From contig JANAVB010005597.1 of NCBI GenBank assembly GCA_029216955.1, positions 48,524,703-48,588,702 on the forward strand: 64,000 nt of DNA, given 5' to 3'. The translations under genes were made by a program, and so were the position numbers. The notes below the pieces were generated by a model. That model did no database searches and was not told the DNA's origin. It worked only from the letters and a program-made list of their open reading frames with translations. Origin of the DNA: Iris pallida. Lineage: Eukaryota; Streptophyta; Magnoliopsida; Asparagales; Iridaceae. Below, piece by piece: positions 30,301 to 40,968 of this stretch (within the stretch, counting starts at the first letter, position 1; every line of letters begins with the position of its first letter).

Positions 30301-33073
30301 TCCTTTCTACCAGTCGACTGTGCTCTGCAAACCAATACAAGAAGTATATCGTACAACCTTCAATCTTCTTGTACGATATATCAACATCACCATCTTCAGA
30401 TTTTGTGACAGCCCTCTTTATGCTGTCCATAACGTACCCCAGTATAATCCGAGGCCAACAGATGCTTTTTATAACATCTGTGCTCTCCACCAGAGCGAAG
30501 AACTTGTATGGCAAGTTCGACCCCCCCATTCTGGTGAAGAATGCTGTTTGGCACAAGTTGAATACTATTAACTTGACCACCTCATCGGGACTTGCATTTT
30601 CGCCCCCCAGCAGCTCTAATGTCCTTTTCCTAACTTCAGCGTTTGAGACTTCAGCACCTTTGCCCTTGGAATTTTTCAGCAATCTTGTGAAGTGTTTTGT
30701 ACACATGCTGAATGAGTCTGCTGGTGGGAGGGTCTTCTGCTTCTCAGTGATGATCTTCAAATACTTATCATCAACTTCAGTGTCATCATTCATTGGCAGA
30801 CCGAAAATGGTTGCCATCTCATCAGCAGTTGGTGCTACTTTGACACTGCTGCTCAATTGGAAATATCCAATTCCATCTTCTTCCAAATAAGTCCCCATCA
30901 ACTTCTCCAGACCTTGGGTGACTTTAGACAGTTCTGATTTTTTCACCTTATTTCTGTAGAATACATCTACGAAGTCGTAGAATCCTACATTCTTCAAGCT
31001 TTCGACAACTGCTTCAGGCAAATGGCGAAACTTTTCCTTCACCTCATCCATGAGAGAGAGTACTGGGGTGAATGTTGCACGGAAAAGTCTTTCGTCTCTG
31101 TTCCTGACAGTTTTTTTCCCTAAAAACAACAACAATTAGGTTTACGTCAACATTCTTCTTTATTATAATAAAGAGAAAGCCATTCTCCGTCTAATATTAG
31201 ACGGAGAATGCCATTCTCCGTGTCAAAATAGACGGAGAATATCATTCTCCGTCTATTTTGACACGGAGAATGGCATTCTCCGTTTTGTATTAACACGGGG
31301 AATGGCATTCTCCGCGTGTTTTAAAACGGAGAATGCCATTCTCCGCGTCAGTAAGACGGAGAATGCTCATTCTCTAGGTCAAAATACAAGGAGAATGACA
31401 TTCTCCCTTTATTTTGTCCCGGAGAATGAGCATTCTCCGTCTAAGTAAGGCGGAGAATGCCATTATCCGTCTCATATTAGGCGGAGAATGCTCATTCTTT
31501 AGATCAAAATAAAGGGGAGAATGCCATTCTCCGTTTTGTTTTAACACGGGGAATGGCATTCTCCGTCTCTTTTGACCCGGAGAATGCCATTCTCCGTGTC
31601 AGTAAGACGGAGAATGCTCATTCTCTAGGTCAAATTACAAGGAGAATGCCATTCTCCGCGTGTTTTAATACGGAGAATGCCATTCTCCGCGTTAGCAAGA
31701 CGGAGAATGCTCATTCTCCGCGTCAGTAAGACGAAAAATGCTCATTCTCTAGGTCAAAATACAAGGAGAATGACATTCTCCCTTTATTTTGTCCCGGAGA
31801 ATGAGCATTCTCCGTCTAAGTAAGACGGAGAATGCCATTCTCCGTCTCATATTAGACGGAGAATGTCATTCTTTAGATCAAAATAAAGGGAGAATGCCAT
31901 TATCCGTTTCAAAATAGACGGAGAATGCCATTCTCCGTCTCAAAATAGACGGAGAATGTCATTCTCCGTTTTGTTTTAACACGGGGAATGGCATTCTCCG
32001 TCTCTTTTGACCCGGAGAATGCCATTCTCCGCGTCAGTAAGACGGAGAATGCTCATTCTCTAGGTCAAATTACAAGGAGAATGCCATTCTCCGCGTGTTT
32101 TAATACGGAGAATGCCATTCTCCGCGTTAGCAAGACGGAGAATGCTCATTCTCCGCGTCAGTAAGACGGAGAATGCTCATTCTCTAGGTCAAAATACAAG
32201 GAGAATGACATTTTCCCTTTATTTTGTCCCGGAGAATGAGCATTCTCCGTCTTACTGACGCGGTGAATGAGCATTCTCCGTCTAAGTAAGGCGGAGAATG
32301 CCATTCTCCGTCTCATATTAGACGGAGAATGTCATTCTCCGTTTTGTTTTAACACGGGGAATGACATTCTCCGTCTCTTTTGACCCGGAGAATGCTCATT
32401 TTCTAGGTCAAATTACAAGGAGAATGCCATTCTCCGCGTCAAAATAGACAGAGAACGTCATTCTCCGTTATAAAATAGACGGAGAATGGCATTCTCCGTG
32501 TCAGTGAGACGGATAATGTTCATTTCTCTAGGTTAATGCAAGAAGAAAGTTCATTCTCCGTCTATTTTACAGACGGAGAATGCCATTCTCCGTCTCATAT
32601 TAGACGGAGAATGCTCGTTCTTTAGGTCAAAAACACAGAAATGAACATTCTCCGTGTGTTTAAACACGGAGAATGCCATTCTCCGTCTCAAAATAGACGG
32701 AGAATGACCATTTCTAGTTCAAATGACACAGAAAGGGCATCCTCCGTGTATTTTATAGACGGAGAATGATCATTTTCATTTGCCGCGTCAATATAAACGG
32801 AGAATGAACAAGACTCAAAGTTTTACCTTTTTTCTTCCCTTCTTCTTCATCTTCTTCTTCTCCCCCTGCTACTGCTTCTTGTTGTTCTTGATCTTGTTCT
32901 TGTTGTTCTCCGTGTTCTTGTTCTTCTACTGGTTCTTGCACTTCTTTTTCTTTTTGAGCGGTTCGTCTACGAGCAACCCTCTTAACTTTCTTCCCTCCTT
33001 TCTGTTGTTTTCCAACTACTTCTTCTCCTTCTTCTCTAACTTGGTCTACTTCCATTGCTGATGATTGCGACAT
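27342..33073 (-). CDS. ULP1-type (SUMO-protease-like) protein, five exons, MULE-borne
   Basis: Minus-strand exons are 33073-32827, 31119-29728, 28943-28394, 28238-27986 and 27878-27342. All junctions are GT-AG with matching phases, giving 992 aa without a stop. Exon 1 is Glu/Gln-rich with a basic cluster (KKVKRVARRR). Exon 2 starts with an uncharacterised domain containing 'EMATIFGLP', a motif seen near the N-terminus of plant ULP1-like transposon proteins, followed by a long coiled coil with repeated E-L-D-S-L-R. Exon 3 has another coiled coil and a Lys/Pro-rich basic stretch. Exons 4-5 hold the C48 cysteine-peptidase-like fold: WLFVPLF, then His in KHYTLL, then YNSL, then QQLTPSCLLYVSYY. 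The usual Asp of 'DSL' is Asn here, while His, Gln and Cys are kept, so activity is uncertain. Introns 1 and 2 are almost entirely palindromic minisatellite. ULP1 proteins process SUMO; a role in transposition is unknown. Confidence 0.8.
28998..29690. repeat. palindromic minisatellite array filling intron 2 of the ULP1-like gene
   Basis: The array lies between donor 29727 and acceptor 28944. Spacers include 'tcaatttaga', 'tcaaaataga' and the perfectly palindromic 'tctaatattaga'. Confidence 0.92.
31160..32815. repeat. palindromic minisatellite array filling intron 1 of the ULP1-like gene
   Basis: About 1.65 kb, the longest array, sits between donor 32826 and acceptor 31120. It includes two near-identical ~330-bp blocks (about 31590-31900 and 32020-32340) built from the same unit series as the other arrays. 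Confidence 0.92.
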
Positions 33074-33545
33074 TGTGATGGAGATTCGCTGGCGATTTCT
33101 TGTAAGAAATTTCTAAGATTTTTGGAGGAGATGACCTAAAATCGCAACAGAACAGAGTATGGAAGAGGAGGGAGCAATAGAGACACTTTTTTGAAGAGTC
33201 TGGAATCGAACCGTTTTTCATAAAACTTGCTGGGTTTGTTGATATTCTTAATAAATTAGAAGGGCAAAAGGGTCATGCCGTGCCCTTTTTTTAATTTTTA
33301 AGTTAATGCTGGGCACGCGATGAAAGTTTATTTTGGGGTGGGTTTTTCATAAAACTTTTTAAATTTTTGGGCATTTCATAAATTTCCCCAAAAAAAAAAC
33401 CTACCAGTTCTTAAAAAAACGGATTAAGGTCAGATTGGACTTTTTTTTTTTTGTAAAATCCGATCATACCCGATGCAACCGATCATGTCCAGACACTGAA
33501 CTACACGCCATTAATTGAATAATATTCTGGGCTATGCACACTGCT

Positions 33546-34069
33546 TAGGGGTGAGCAATATTCGAACTTAGATGAATATCGAATTGAACCTAACCAAATG
33601 ATAGATTCGGAAAATAATTAATTCGGTTTTGGTTTTAAAAATACTTACATTTTCTTATTCACTTCCGATCCAAAATCGAAAATCGTATAAGACTTCTGCA
33701 ATTATATAAATACCATCAATTTATGCATATTTTATGATTAAAACATATATATTTTGAGAACAACGATTATATGTATATGTTTTGAACAAGTTTGATATAA
33801 TAAATAGTCCAACTTTGGACGCAATTTTAAAATACAACAAATGTGTGTATAAAAATTATAATTTTAGTACAATTTAACCACTACCCAAACATTGGATTGT
33901 CCCATTTACCAATAGAAATAGCTCAACTGACAAATCGAATAAATCGAATTGATTATTCGGTTTGGTTCGGTTCAGTTTCAGTTACGGTTTTGAATTTTTA
34001 GAATTTTGGTTTATTCGATTTTGACTATTTCGATTCCGGTGAAATCGAATAAACTAAACGCTCACCCTA
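33546..34069. mobile_element. hAT-type element, TAGGGGTGAGC ends, 8-bp TSD
   Basis: This 524-bp element has TAGGGGTGAGC at the left and GCTCACCCTA at the right. The flanks acactgct and acactgcc match at 7 of 8 positions. 'attcggtt' and 'ggttcggttcag' subterminal repeats relate it to the elements at 9460 and 17469. No coding capacity. Confidence 0.85.
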
Positions 34070-34542
34070 ACACTGCCATATAAAATTGCAATTAGTTTAT
34101 TTGAGAAAACTAATCCAGTATCATTTACAATATTATGGAAATCTTTGGAAACAAAAAATTATCTCCAAAATTGGATGATTAATCTTCTAAACAACAGCAT
34201 GTTACCAATTCTACCAAAGTTAATGAACTTTTATTTATCAAACAAGTGATATAAACATATACCACTGCAGCTTACTGTTGCACAAGAATTGTGTTCCATT
34301 GTGACAAAGATGAGCGTAATCGTATGCATCAATTCCTAGGTATTTTCTTGAGGTGCTTGCTATTATGGGTCTTGACCCCTCTAGTATTATATATTGATCA
34401 GATCTTGTAGCGGAAGCATAAGTGCTATTATGGGTCTCGATGGAGGTCATTAGGAGGACCACACCGCGGGAACATAAGTGGATTTCCTTTTCCACCCACA
34501 TGTAAATATATGTATATTCTTTTGGACATTTAGCCACAAGCA
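34070..34542. other. intergenic DNA with a short direct repeat
   Basis: 'gctattatgggtct(t/c)ga' occurs at about 34356 and 34426. A 101-codon minus-strand frame (34238-34543) has no recognisable motif and is not called. No other feature is seen. Confidence 0.5.
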
Positions 34543-35165
34543 TGTCTAAGCCCCCTGAATTTTCGGAATTTATTTTCGAATTTTTCTAAATAATTTATTC
34601 TCGATAATTCATTTTATTTAATTAATTTTGATCATTAAATGCTCTTTACCGTGACTTGGATTTCTAGAGCAACAGGGATGCCAGTCTCTGGAAACTTTCT
34701 TCTTGAAGTTTGTAGTAGACGAGATTATCTTCATGTTGATATATCGTGTCCCACTCGAACTTGTTCCCTTGTGCTCCATTTGCTTCGCGCAACTTTCGGG
34801 TCAATTTAGACTAATTTATCGTCTGTCGTAATTTGTAATTTAACTTTTAATTTAATTTCAGGGCCCGATATCGGTCCAATCCAGTCGACCCAATATATGG
34901 CCCTGGCCTGTTTTGAGTCTACTATGCACATGCCATTTACGTGCCACTGAATTGATCTCCCTTGTGCTCCCATTTCATCCGTAATTTTAATTGGTTTAAA
35001 TTATTATTTTAAATTAAATCTTGGCCCCAAGCTTGTCCAAACTTGACCGAATCGGATCCAACGTCCAACCAGATTTTATGTGATCCCTAACATGACTACT
35101 CCCCCTATTTAAAATATCTCTATACAAATATCCTTCTCTATCTTTATCAAATATCTTATTTTCTC

Positions 35166-35166
35166 T

Positions 35167-35220
<54 letters not shown>
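35166..35220. repeat. (TA)n microsatellite
   Basis: A pure (ta)n tract. A second tract, now split into ~35345-35356 and 37280-37316 by solo LTR-A copy b, lies ~130 bp downstream. Confidence 0.95.
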
Positions 35221-35223
<3 letters not shown>

Positions 35224-35356
35224 CTCTCTCCTCCTTTAATCATCCTACACACAACACCCCCCCCCCACTCCCTCTACAGCCGACCTATATCTCTCTCTCT
35301 CCCATCCTCTCTCTCTCTCTTTATATAATATACACACACACATATTATATATATAT

Positions 35357-37275
35357 TGTAGTGTCCCGACCCGATAGATGCCTTATGATGGATGGTTGGT
35401 TCGATGAAGCCTTGTTGGACTTGGGATATTGCGAAGGATCACTTGGAAGGCTATGCGATCGTGGCGGGAATCGTCCTATGAATGTGAGTAGTGTTGAACC
35501 CTTCAAAGATCCTTTAGCTTCACGCTTAAAATAAAGGATAGTGTGCTATATTTCTTATTGTGTTGCTCAATAACACCTTGCATGGAATTTGGAAACATAA
35601 TGAAAGATAATAATCACCTGAATGTAAACTGTTGTTGCTAGATGAATTATATGCTTGTACAATGTTGCGATGAATTACATGACAGGTGAAGGCAAAGTCC
35701 AAAATACTTGGACGGTGAGTATATCGAGCTTTGGCTCAATGAATAGATGGCAAAACAGATGTTAAGACCCAAGAACTGGGCAGTGAGTATGCTTGAATTG
35801 CATTCGAATGAATGTATGCTACACAGATGATAAGTCCCAGGAATTGGGCGGTGAGTACACTGAGTTTGGTTGGAAAGATGTATGGTATCAAAGATGTGGC
35901 AAAATGATTGGATAACAACATTCTATTATCCTGTCGCCGATGTAGAATGTTGATTACGCCAAGATCCTGGATTGGGCAGATGATAATATGAGCGTTGGCT
36001 CAAGGCAAGATGGCAAGAAGACAAGACGGCAAGATGGTAATATGAATGAGAATGGTGGCATAATTACTTAGTTTTCCTTATCATGCATTATATGTTTTCT
36101 TCTTAGATAAGTTGTACATAGTTGCATGGTCATGGACAACTTGTCGACAAGATGGTTTCTCGAACGGTATTCCTGGGCCATGGAACCCGGTTCGTCCTGG
36201 GGGAAACCAATGCTGAAGTAGTAGCAATGCTGAAGTAGTAGCACGGTATACAGGACTTGCAGTGGGGCTAGCTACCTGCACTGGCAAGGGGCTACCTGCA
36301 CTGGCAAGGGCGCTGTATACCTGTAAGTCAGTCCAAGATGGCGTGTCGCCAGTGACCTTCATATAGATAGGTCCAGTGCTAATGATGTCTTATGCAGGCA
36401 GAGTAAGTTATTACTCAAATATAGGGAAGGATGTCGGCTGTTGGTAAGAATCACCTGAACGGTGATATTTATATTGAATCATGATATTGTTCCTAACAAT
36501 GTCTTGTGCAGGCAGAGTAAGTATTATAAATGTATAGGAATGACTACACGACCGTGGGTAAGAATCACCAAAGGGTGATAACAGTATACTTTAAATTATG
36601 TTGGCTATGAGATTGCATGCTTTACTTCTTGTCGGCTATAACATGAAATTGACCCTAAGGCAACGAGAAAGACCACTGTTAATAATGTTCTGTAACATGA
36701 TTACTTAGTGTTGTCTTCTTAGGTGAGTTGGGCCAGCACCGCTCGCCAGTACATTGATGATGTACTAACCCACGTTGTGGGCAATATTACAGGTGTTTGC
36801 TTTGGGGAAATCCTATGAATCAGTGCTTGGCATCGATGAATCGGATGGGTGTGCAGAAGCTCTTCTTTCAAGACGATGTCTTCTGGTATACGGGACATAA
36901 TGTATGGAACAGTGGAACTCAGTTGTACCAGTGAGATTATAGCCAAATTGGCAAGTTCATTGTAAAGAAGTCGGTATATTCAGTTGTAGCCTAAAGGGCA
37001 AGTGTACACATTCAGTTGGCTATTCAAGAGCCATGTAAACAGTTGTAAACTCTGTATTCCGCTACAAGTCTTGTAATCCATTTTGATTATCAATAAAGAG
37101 ATACATTTCTTCAATATCTTGTGTGACTTCAATTTATCTGCTTGGTTTTGCTGTGTTGTCGATATTTTCTGAGAAATACCAGGAACTGTAATGGTTTTAC
37201 CTTGTACAAGTGCAATCTAGACTTGTACGACATCACGCCAAGTGGCTTGTTCCCGATCCTCCGGGATCGGGACTT

Positions 37276-37279
<4 letters not shown>
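35357..37279 (+). mobile_element. solo LTR-A copy b, inserted in a (TA)n tract
   Basis: It starts TGTAGTGTCCCGACCCG and ends GGGATCGGGACTTGACA (1923 bp). It shares with copy a blocks such as 'catggtcatggacaacttgtcgacaag', 'ccagtgaccttcatatagat' and 'cgggacataatgtatgga', but it is much more diverged. The duplication tatat flanks both sides but is not informative inside (ta)n. Confidence 0.78.
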
Positions 37280-37318
<39 letters not shown>

Positions 37319-37362
37319 TTCTCTCTCTACACACACTTTTCCTTCCCCCCCATAGCAGCCGA

Positions 37363-39431
37363 TGTCACGTTCCGCTCCCACAGGAGCGATCGTCCTCGCT
37401 AAGGCGTGATGCCGTACGGGCCTAGGTTGCGTCCGTGCAAGGCTAAGTCCGAAAACGGCCGATTTGAGCTAGGTCACAGAGTCGCACAGAGTGTCCCCAT
37501 TTGCAGTAGAAAGTAAATGAACACAAATTGAAGCGAATTCAACTCTTTATTGATATTCAAGAAGTTTACAAGCGGCGCTAGGCCGATATTATAAATCACT
37601 CAAGCTCTCTCTCTCTCTGAAACATAAAAGGAGTGCCAAGTTGCTTACAACATGGAATGATTCATGGCGATGTTCTGATACATTATGTCATGTATATGGT
37701 GCTTCAGCTTCTTGCAACGTTCCAAGGCTCCAGATATAGTTTTGCGCCTTAGCACGTTCGAGGGAAGCTCCGCACCCGACGATGTCTCATGTATCCTGCA
37801 AGCAGATTGTAGGGTTATTAGTACATTGTTATGCACTGGTGGGGAGGCTAGCTCACCCATAATGCTATCATTACCAAACACGTTCTATTTACTTTTGTGC
37901 ACCGTCTATCATTCATTGTCTTTCAAATCTTGCCTTAGGATCAGTTTCATGGCACATATCATAACCTATCTCGTGTTGCCGAATTCAAGTGTCGTATGGA
38001 AATACATGCACGACTTACCCATACTTACCGTCCGGCCTTCCCTGTCCAAAGTAAACCAAGTTAGACAACAATTCATATGTAATAACTTAACGTGATTCTC
38101 GTAAACATTCAGTGTCGAGGGCGTGTCTTTGCCTCAGATTCTAGCGCATCGTAGGCGTATTTTCTAACTCCTTTACACGAAGTACTCTCGATTATTTGGG
38201 GTATTATATTCAAGCCTGTTCAGAAGGCGCTTTGTTCAGTTAACTTAGACTACTTTGATTTTAATGCAAGGACTTGCACGTGGATTGCCACCAGCAAAGC
38301 CCACTTAAATCTATATGCACCGGTCGCTGGCATGTCAGCCATTTTAGACATTTACCCCTTGGTCTTCTCATCTATCAAGCGTGATGGCTGGTACACCTTG
38401 ATAGACTATTGAAGCACCCGGCCCTACGTTTGGTTATGTGTCCAAGCCCGCACACCTGTCCGCCCGTAGGCCATGATTCCGCCTAGGCCGGCCACGAAAT
38501 CGTCGTTCGTTGCCTTGGAATCTTGTTTCACTCGTACACGAGTCCGTCCACGACCATTTCGTATCTTATTGTCATTTTAACTTAACAGCTGTCGTCAAGC
38601 CGTAGGCTAACCCTTAGCCATAATGCGTTATCGACCAGGTTGGCGTCCGTGCAGCGCGGGTATCGAGCCCCGATGCACGTGCCCATCATACCTGTTGCTA
38701 ACCATTTTTTTCTTTCTTATCTTTCATTCATTCTTTCTTTTCTTCTTTCACATGTTCGTTCATTCATTGATTCATTCACATGTTCATTCATTCATTCGTT
38801 GATTCATTCATTCATTTATTCGTTCATTCATTCATTCATACATTATGCAACTCCCCGTGTGGGAGTTGTCTTGGCGACCCATCGGTCCCATAGTCTTTCA
38901 ATGTTGCTATACTCTACTCGGAATGACTATATTGATAGTCTTCCCGTTTCATTGTTGTAAACCATTCATTGTTTTATTGTTGAACACATAAGGGACTTGA
39001 ACGTAAGCTTCTGCCTTAGCACGAGCGTAGAGCACGGTACGAGAGTTCTTACATTTTCTATGTTCTTTTTCATATTCTATACAAGCATACAAGATGGGAT
39101 TATTCTATTAGCTAGGTGCGTTGAGTCATTTATTAGCATGCGCGGTGTTATCGCCTAGCGATTCTAGCAATAGTGTCCGTATTGTTATGTGTCTATGCTA
39201 AGCAAAGACGGGTTCATCGGAGCCACCCACCTTAGCGATGTTCGCATCAGCCGAGCGACACTCCGAGTGCGCCTTTGAAAGTCTAAGTCTGGATTCATCT
39301 TGACGGGCCAATGTAAGCCTTGCATCGATTTTTCATCTGGTCGATGCCAACTCTTCGGGTCGACGGCTCGTTTGAGTCGTTGCACTTGCCGTTTGAATCG
39401 ACGTTCCGCTAGGGCAGAACGGGTCATTACA
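37363..39431 (-). mobile_element. solo LTR-A copy c (minus strand), TSD gccga
   Basis: The perfect duplication gccga stands at 37358-37362 and 39432-39436. Read on the minus strand it begins TGTAATGACCCGTTCTGCCC and ends with the LTR-A tail (cttagcgaggacgatcgctcc...). It is 2069 bp with no internal domain. An ATTC-type microsatellite (about 38717-38841) lies in its middle. Confidence 0.85.
38717..38841. repeat. (ATTC)n microsatellite
   Basis: Imperfect 'attcattcattc' repeats are interrupted by 'acatgttc' and 'gttc'. They explain the Ser/Phe/His-rich frame read through them. Confidence 0.9.
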
Positions 39432-40374
39432 GCCGACAGCCCCCTCTCCCATTCTTTTTCTTTTCTTCACTCTTATTCTTCATGTTTTTCTTCATATTCT
39501 TCTCCATCATCTATATCACCATCACCCTCTTCTTCTTCTTCAACAACACCACCATCACCATCATTCCCACACTATCACCACCATCACCATCATTCCCACA
39601 CCATCAACATCATTCCCACACCATCACCACTTTCATCACCAACACCATTACCACCTCCTCCACCACCGTACAGCCATCACCGCCGTCGCTCGTCGTGCTC
39701 CGCCGGATCCCGTGCCGCCGTACGGCGGAGCAGCAGTAGCTGCAGTGGCCAGCAGCAACAGTGCAGCAGCGTAGCAGCGCGCACAGTGCGCGCGTGTGCG
39801 GGCTGCCGTCGCGTGTCGCCGCACCGTCGCCGCCGTGGCCGGCCACCCCTGGCCCGAGTGCGCTTTCCTGTAGTGGCCACCGTCCTTCGGGACGCGCCGC
39901 CTAGGCGTTTCGTGCATTTTGACGAAATTTTGTCGACGCGCGCGCGGACGGATTTCAGAAAGTTCGCTCCGGGATAGCGACTTCCTACGAATTTTTTGGA
40001 CAATTCAACCTTTGGATCGGCAAAATCTTTGTTTCGTCACAATCTCGGTATATGGCTCTTTACTCTCCTCAATTTTCGTCCATAAATTTCGTCGTTTGAT
40101 ACATCAAAACCGGCCACCAAGTTAACACTTTAATTGTACTATTTTCTGACAGTTTTGTGGAGCCGACTTCGTCGACTCGTATCTCCTCCATCGCAGCTCC
40201 GCCTGGCGTACCACTGGTTCCTATATGAAGCTGGTATAACCCTCTTCCTACCCCTTAAGTTTTGTTTCATTGTGAGTACCTTTGATTGGTTGAATTCGAC
40301 GCCAAAGTTGGCCGTCCGAATTCGTAATTTCCAACTTGCAAAATTCTATTTTTGAACTCGGGACTCCGAATTCA

Positions 40375-40968
40375 ATTTTTGACACCACCAGTAGACTCGT
40401 GGCGTCGTTCTGGCACATTTTCATATAAATTTTGTTAGATTTGGAGGACGTGGACCCTGGCACGTATTTCGATGCAAAGCGGGCCCTACAGTCCGGGTCA
40501 ACGAGACTTTTTGACGTCGGCTCATCGGAATCCAATTCTGGATATATCGTTGAGTTCGTATCGTCATTCTGGACTCATTGACATATAATTTGCTAGGTTT
40601 TAGTAGTTTTAGTGGATATTGGTTCTGGCACGTATTTCGGTGCAAGTCGAATACCAATATCCGGGTCAACGGGTTATTTTGAGATCGGCTCATCGAAATC
40701 CAATTCTGGATATACCGCTGGGTTCATATCGTCATTTTGGACTCGTTGACATATAATTTGCTAAGTTTTGAGGACATTGGCTGTGACACGCTTTTTCGTG
40801 CAAATCAGATTCCAATATCCGGGTCAACGGACCAATCTGAGATCGGGTCATCGGAATCTAATTTCGGATATATCGTTGAGTTCGTATCGTCATTCTGGAT
40901 TTGTGGACATATAATCTGTTAGATTTAGTGCACTAGTATTCTTGCACGTTTTTTCGGCACAAAGCGGG
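40375..40968 (+). repeat. ~160-bp tandem repeats in the Del-like LTR region
   Basis: The anchor 'catata(a)atttgctag' occurs at 40422, 40582, 40750 and 40908. Each unit also has 'ccaatatccgggtcaacgg', 'gagatcgg(c/g)tcatcg' and 'ggatatatcgttgagttcgta'. Three and a half units are present, and LTR-A copy d abuts the last. Confidence 0.82.

Larger units (their letters stand above)
21046..33389. mobile_element. 12.3-kb complete Mutator-like element (MULE-2) with transposase, ULP1-like gene and small ORF
   Basis: The two 22-bp ends (left ctgaaaattgctgagaag..., right end the complement of ggggaaatttatgaaat..., both finishing CCCA) match those of MULE-1. Both sides abut runs of at least nine A residues, consistent with a 9-bp duplication of AAAAAAAAA. 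Inside lie a two-exon transposase (+), a five-exon ULP1-like gene (-) and a single-exon 118-aa frame (-) with a TATA box. All reading frames are open after splicing, so the element may be autonomous. MULEs carrying ULP1-type peptidases are known in plants (Kaonashi elements, melon CUMULE). The pervasive palindromic satellite and the small Lys/Glu-rich protein are not familiar to me from those. It inserted into an older repeat (20699-21045, 33399-33420). Confidence 0.9.
34543..40968 (+). mobile_element. Del/Tekay-like gypsy LTR region split by two solo LTR-A insertions
   Basis: The pieces 34543-35356, 37280-37362 and 39432-40968 read as one sequence when the two flanking-duplication-bounded insertions are removed. 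The left part begins TGTCTAAGCCCCCTGAATTTTCGG. It continues with 'ctcgataattcattttatttaattaattttgatcattaaatgctctt', a composition common in plant chromovirus LTRs. The (ta)n tract, a pyrimidine-rich zone, a GC-rich block (39660-39960) and ~160-bp tandem repeats follow. Family and right end are inferred. No primer site was found, because LTR-A copy d follows directly. Confidence 0.45.

Noticed and set aside
30264..30890. 208-aa plus-strand frame
   Set aside because: Antisense shadow of exon 2 of the ULP1-like gene.
39300..39977. 225-aa Ser/His/Pro-rich plus-strand frame
   Set aside because: It crosses the boundary of solo LTR-A copy c into pyrimidine-rich and 'ccatcacc' repeats. Composition alone explains it.
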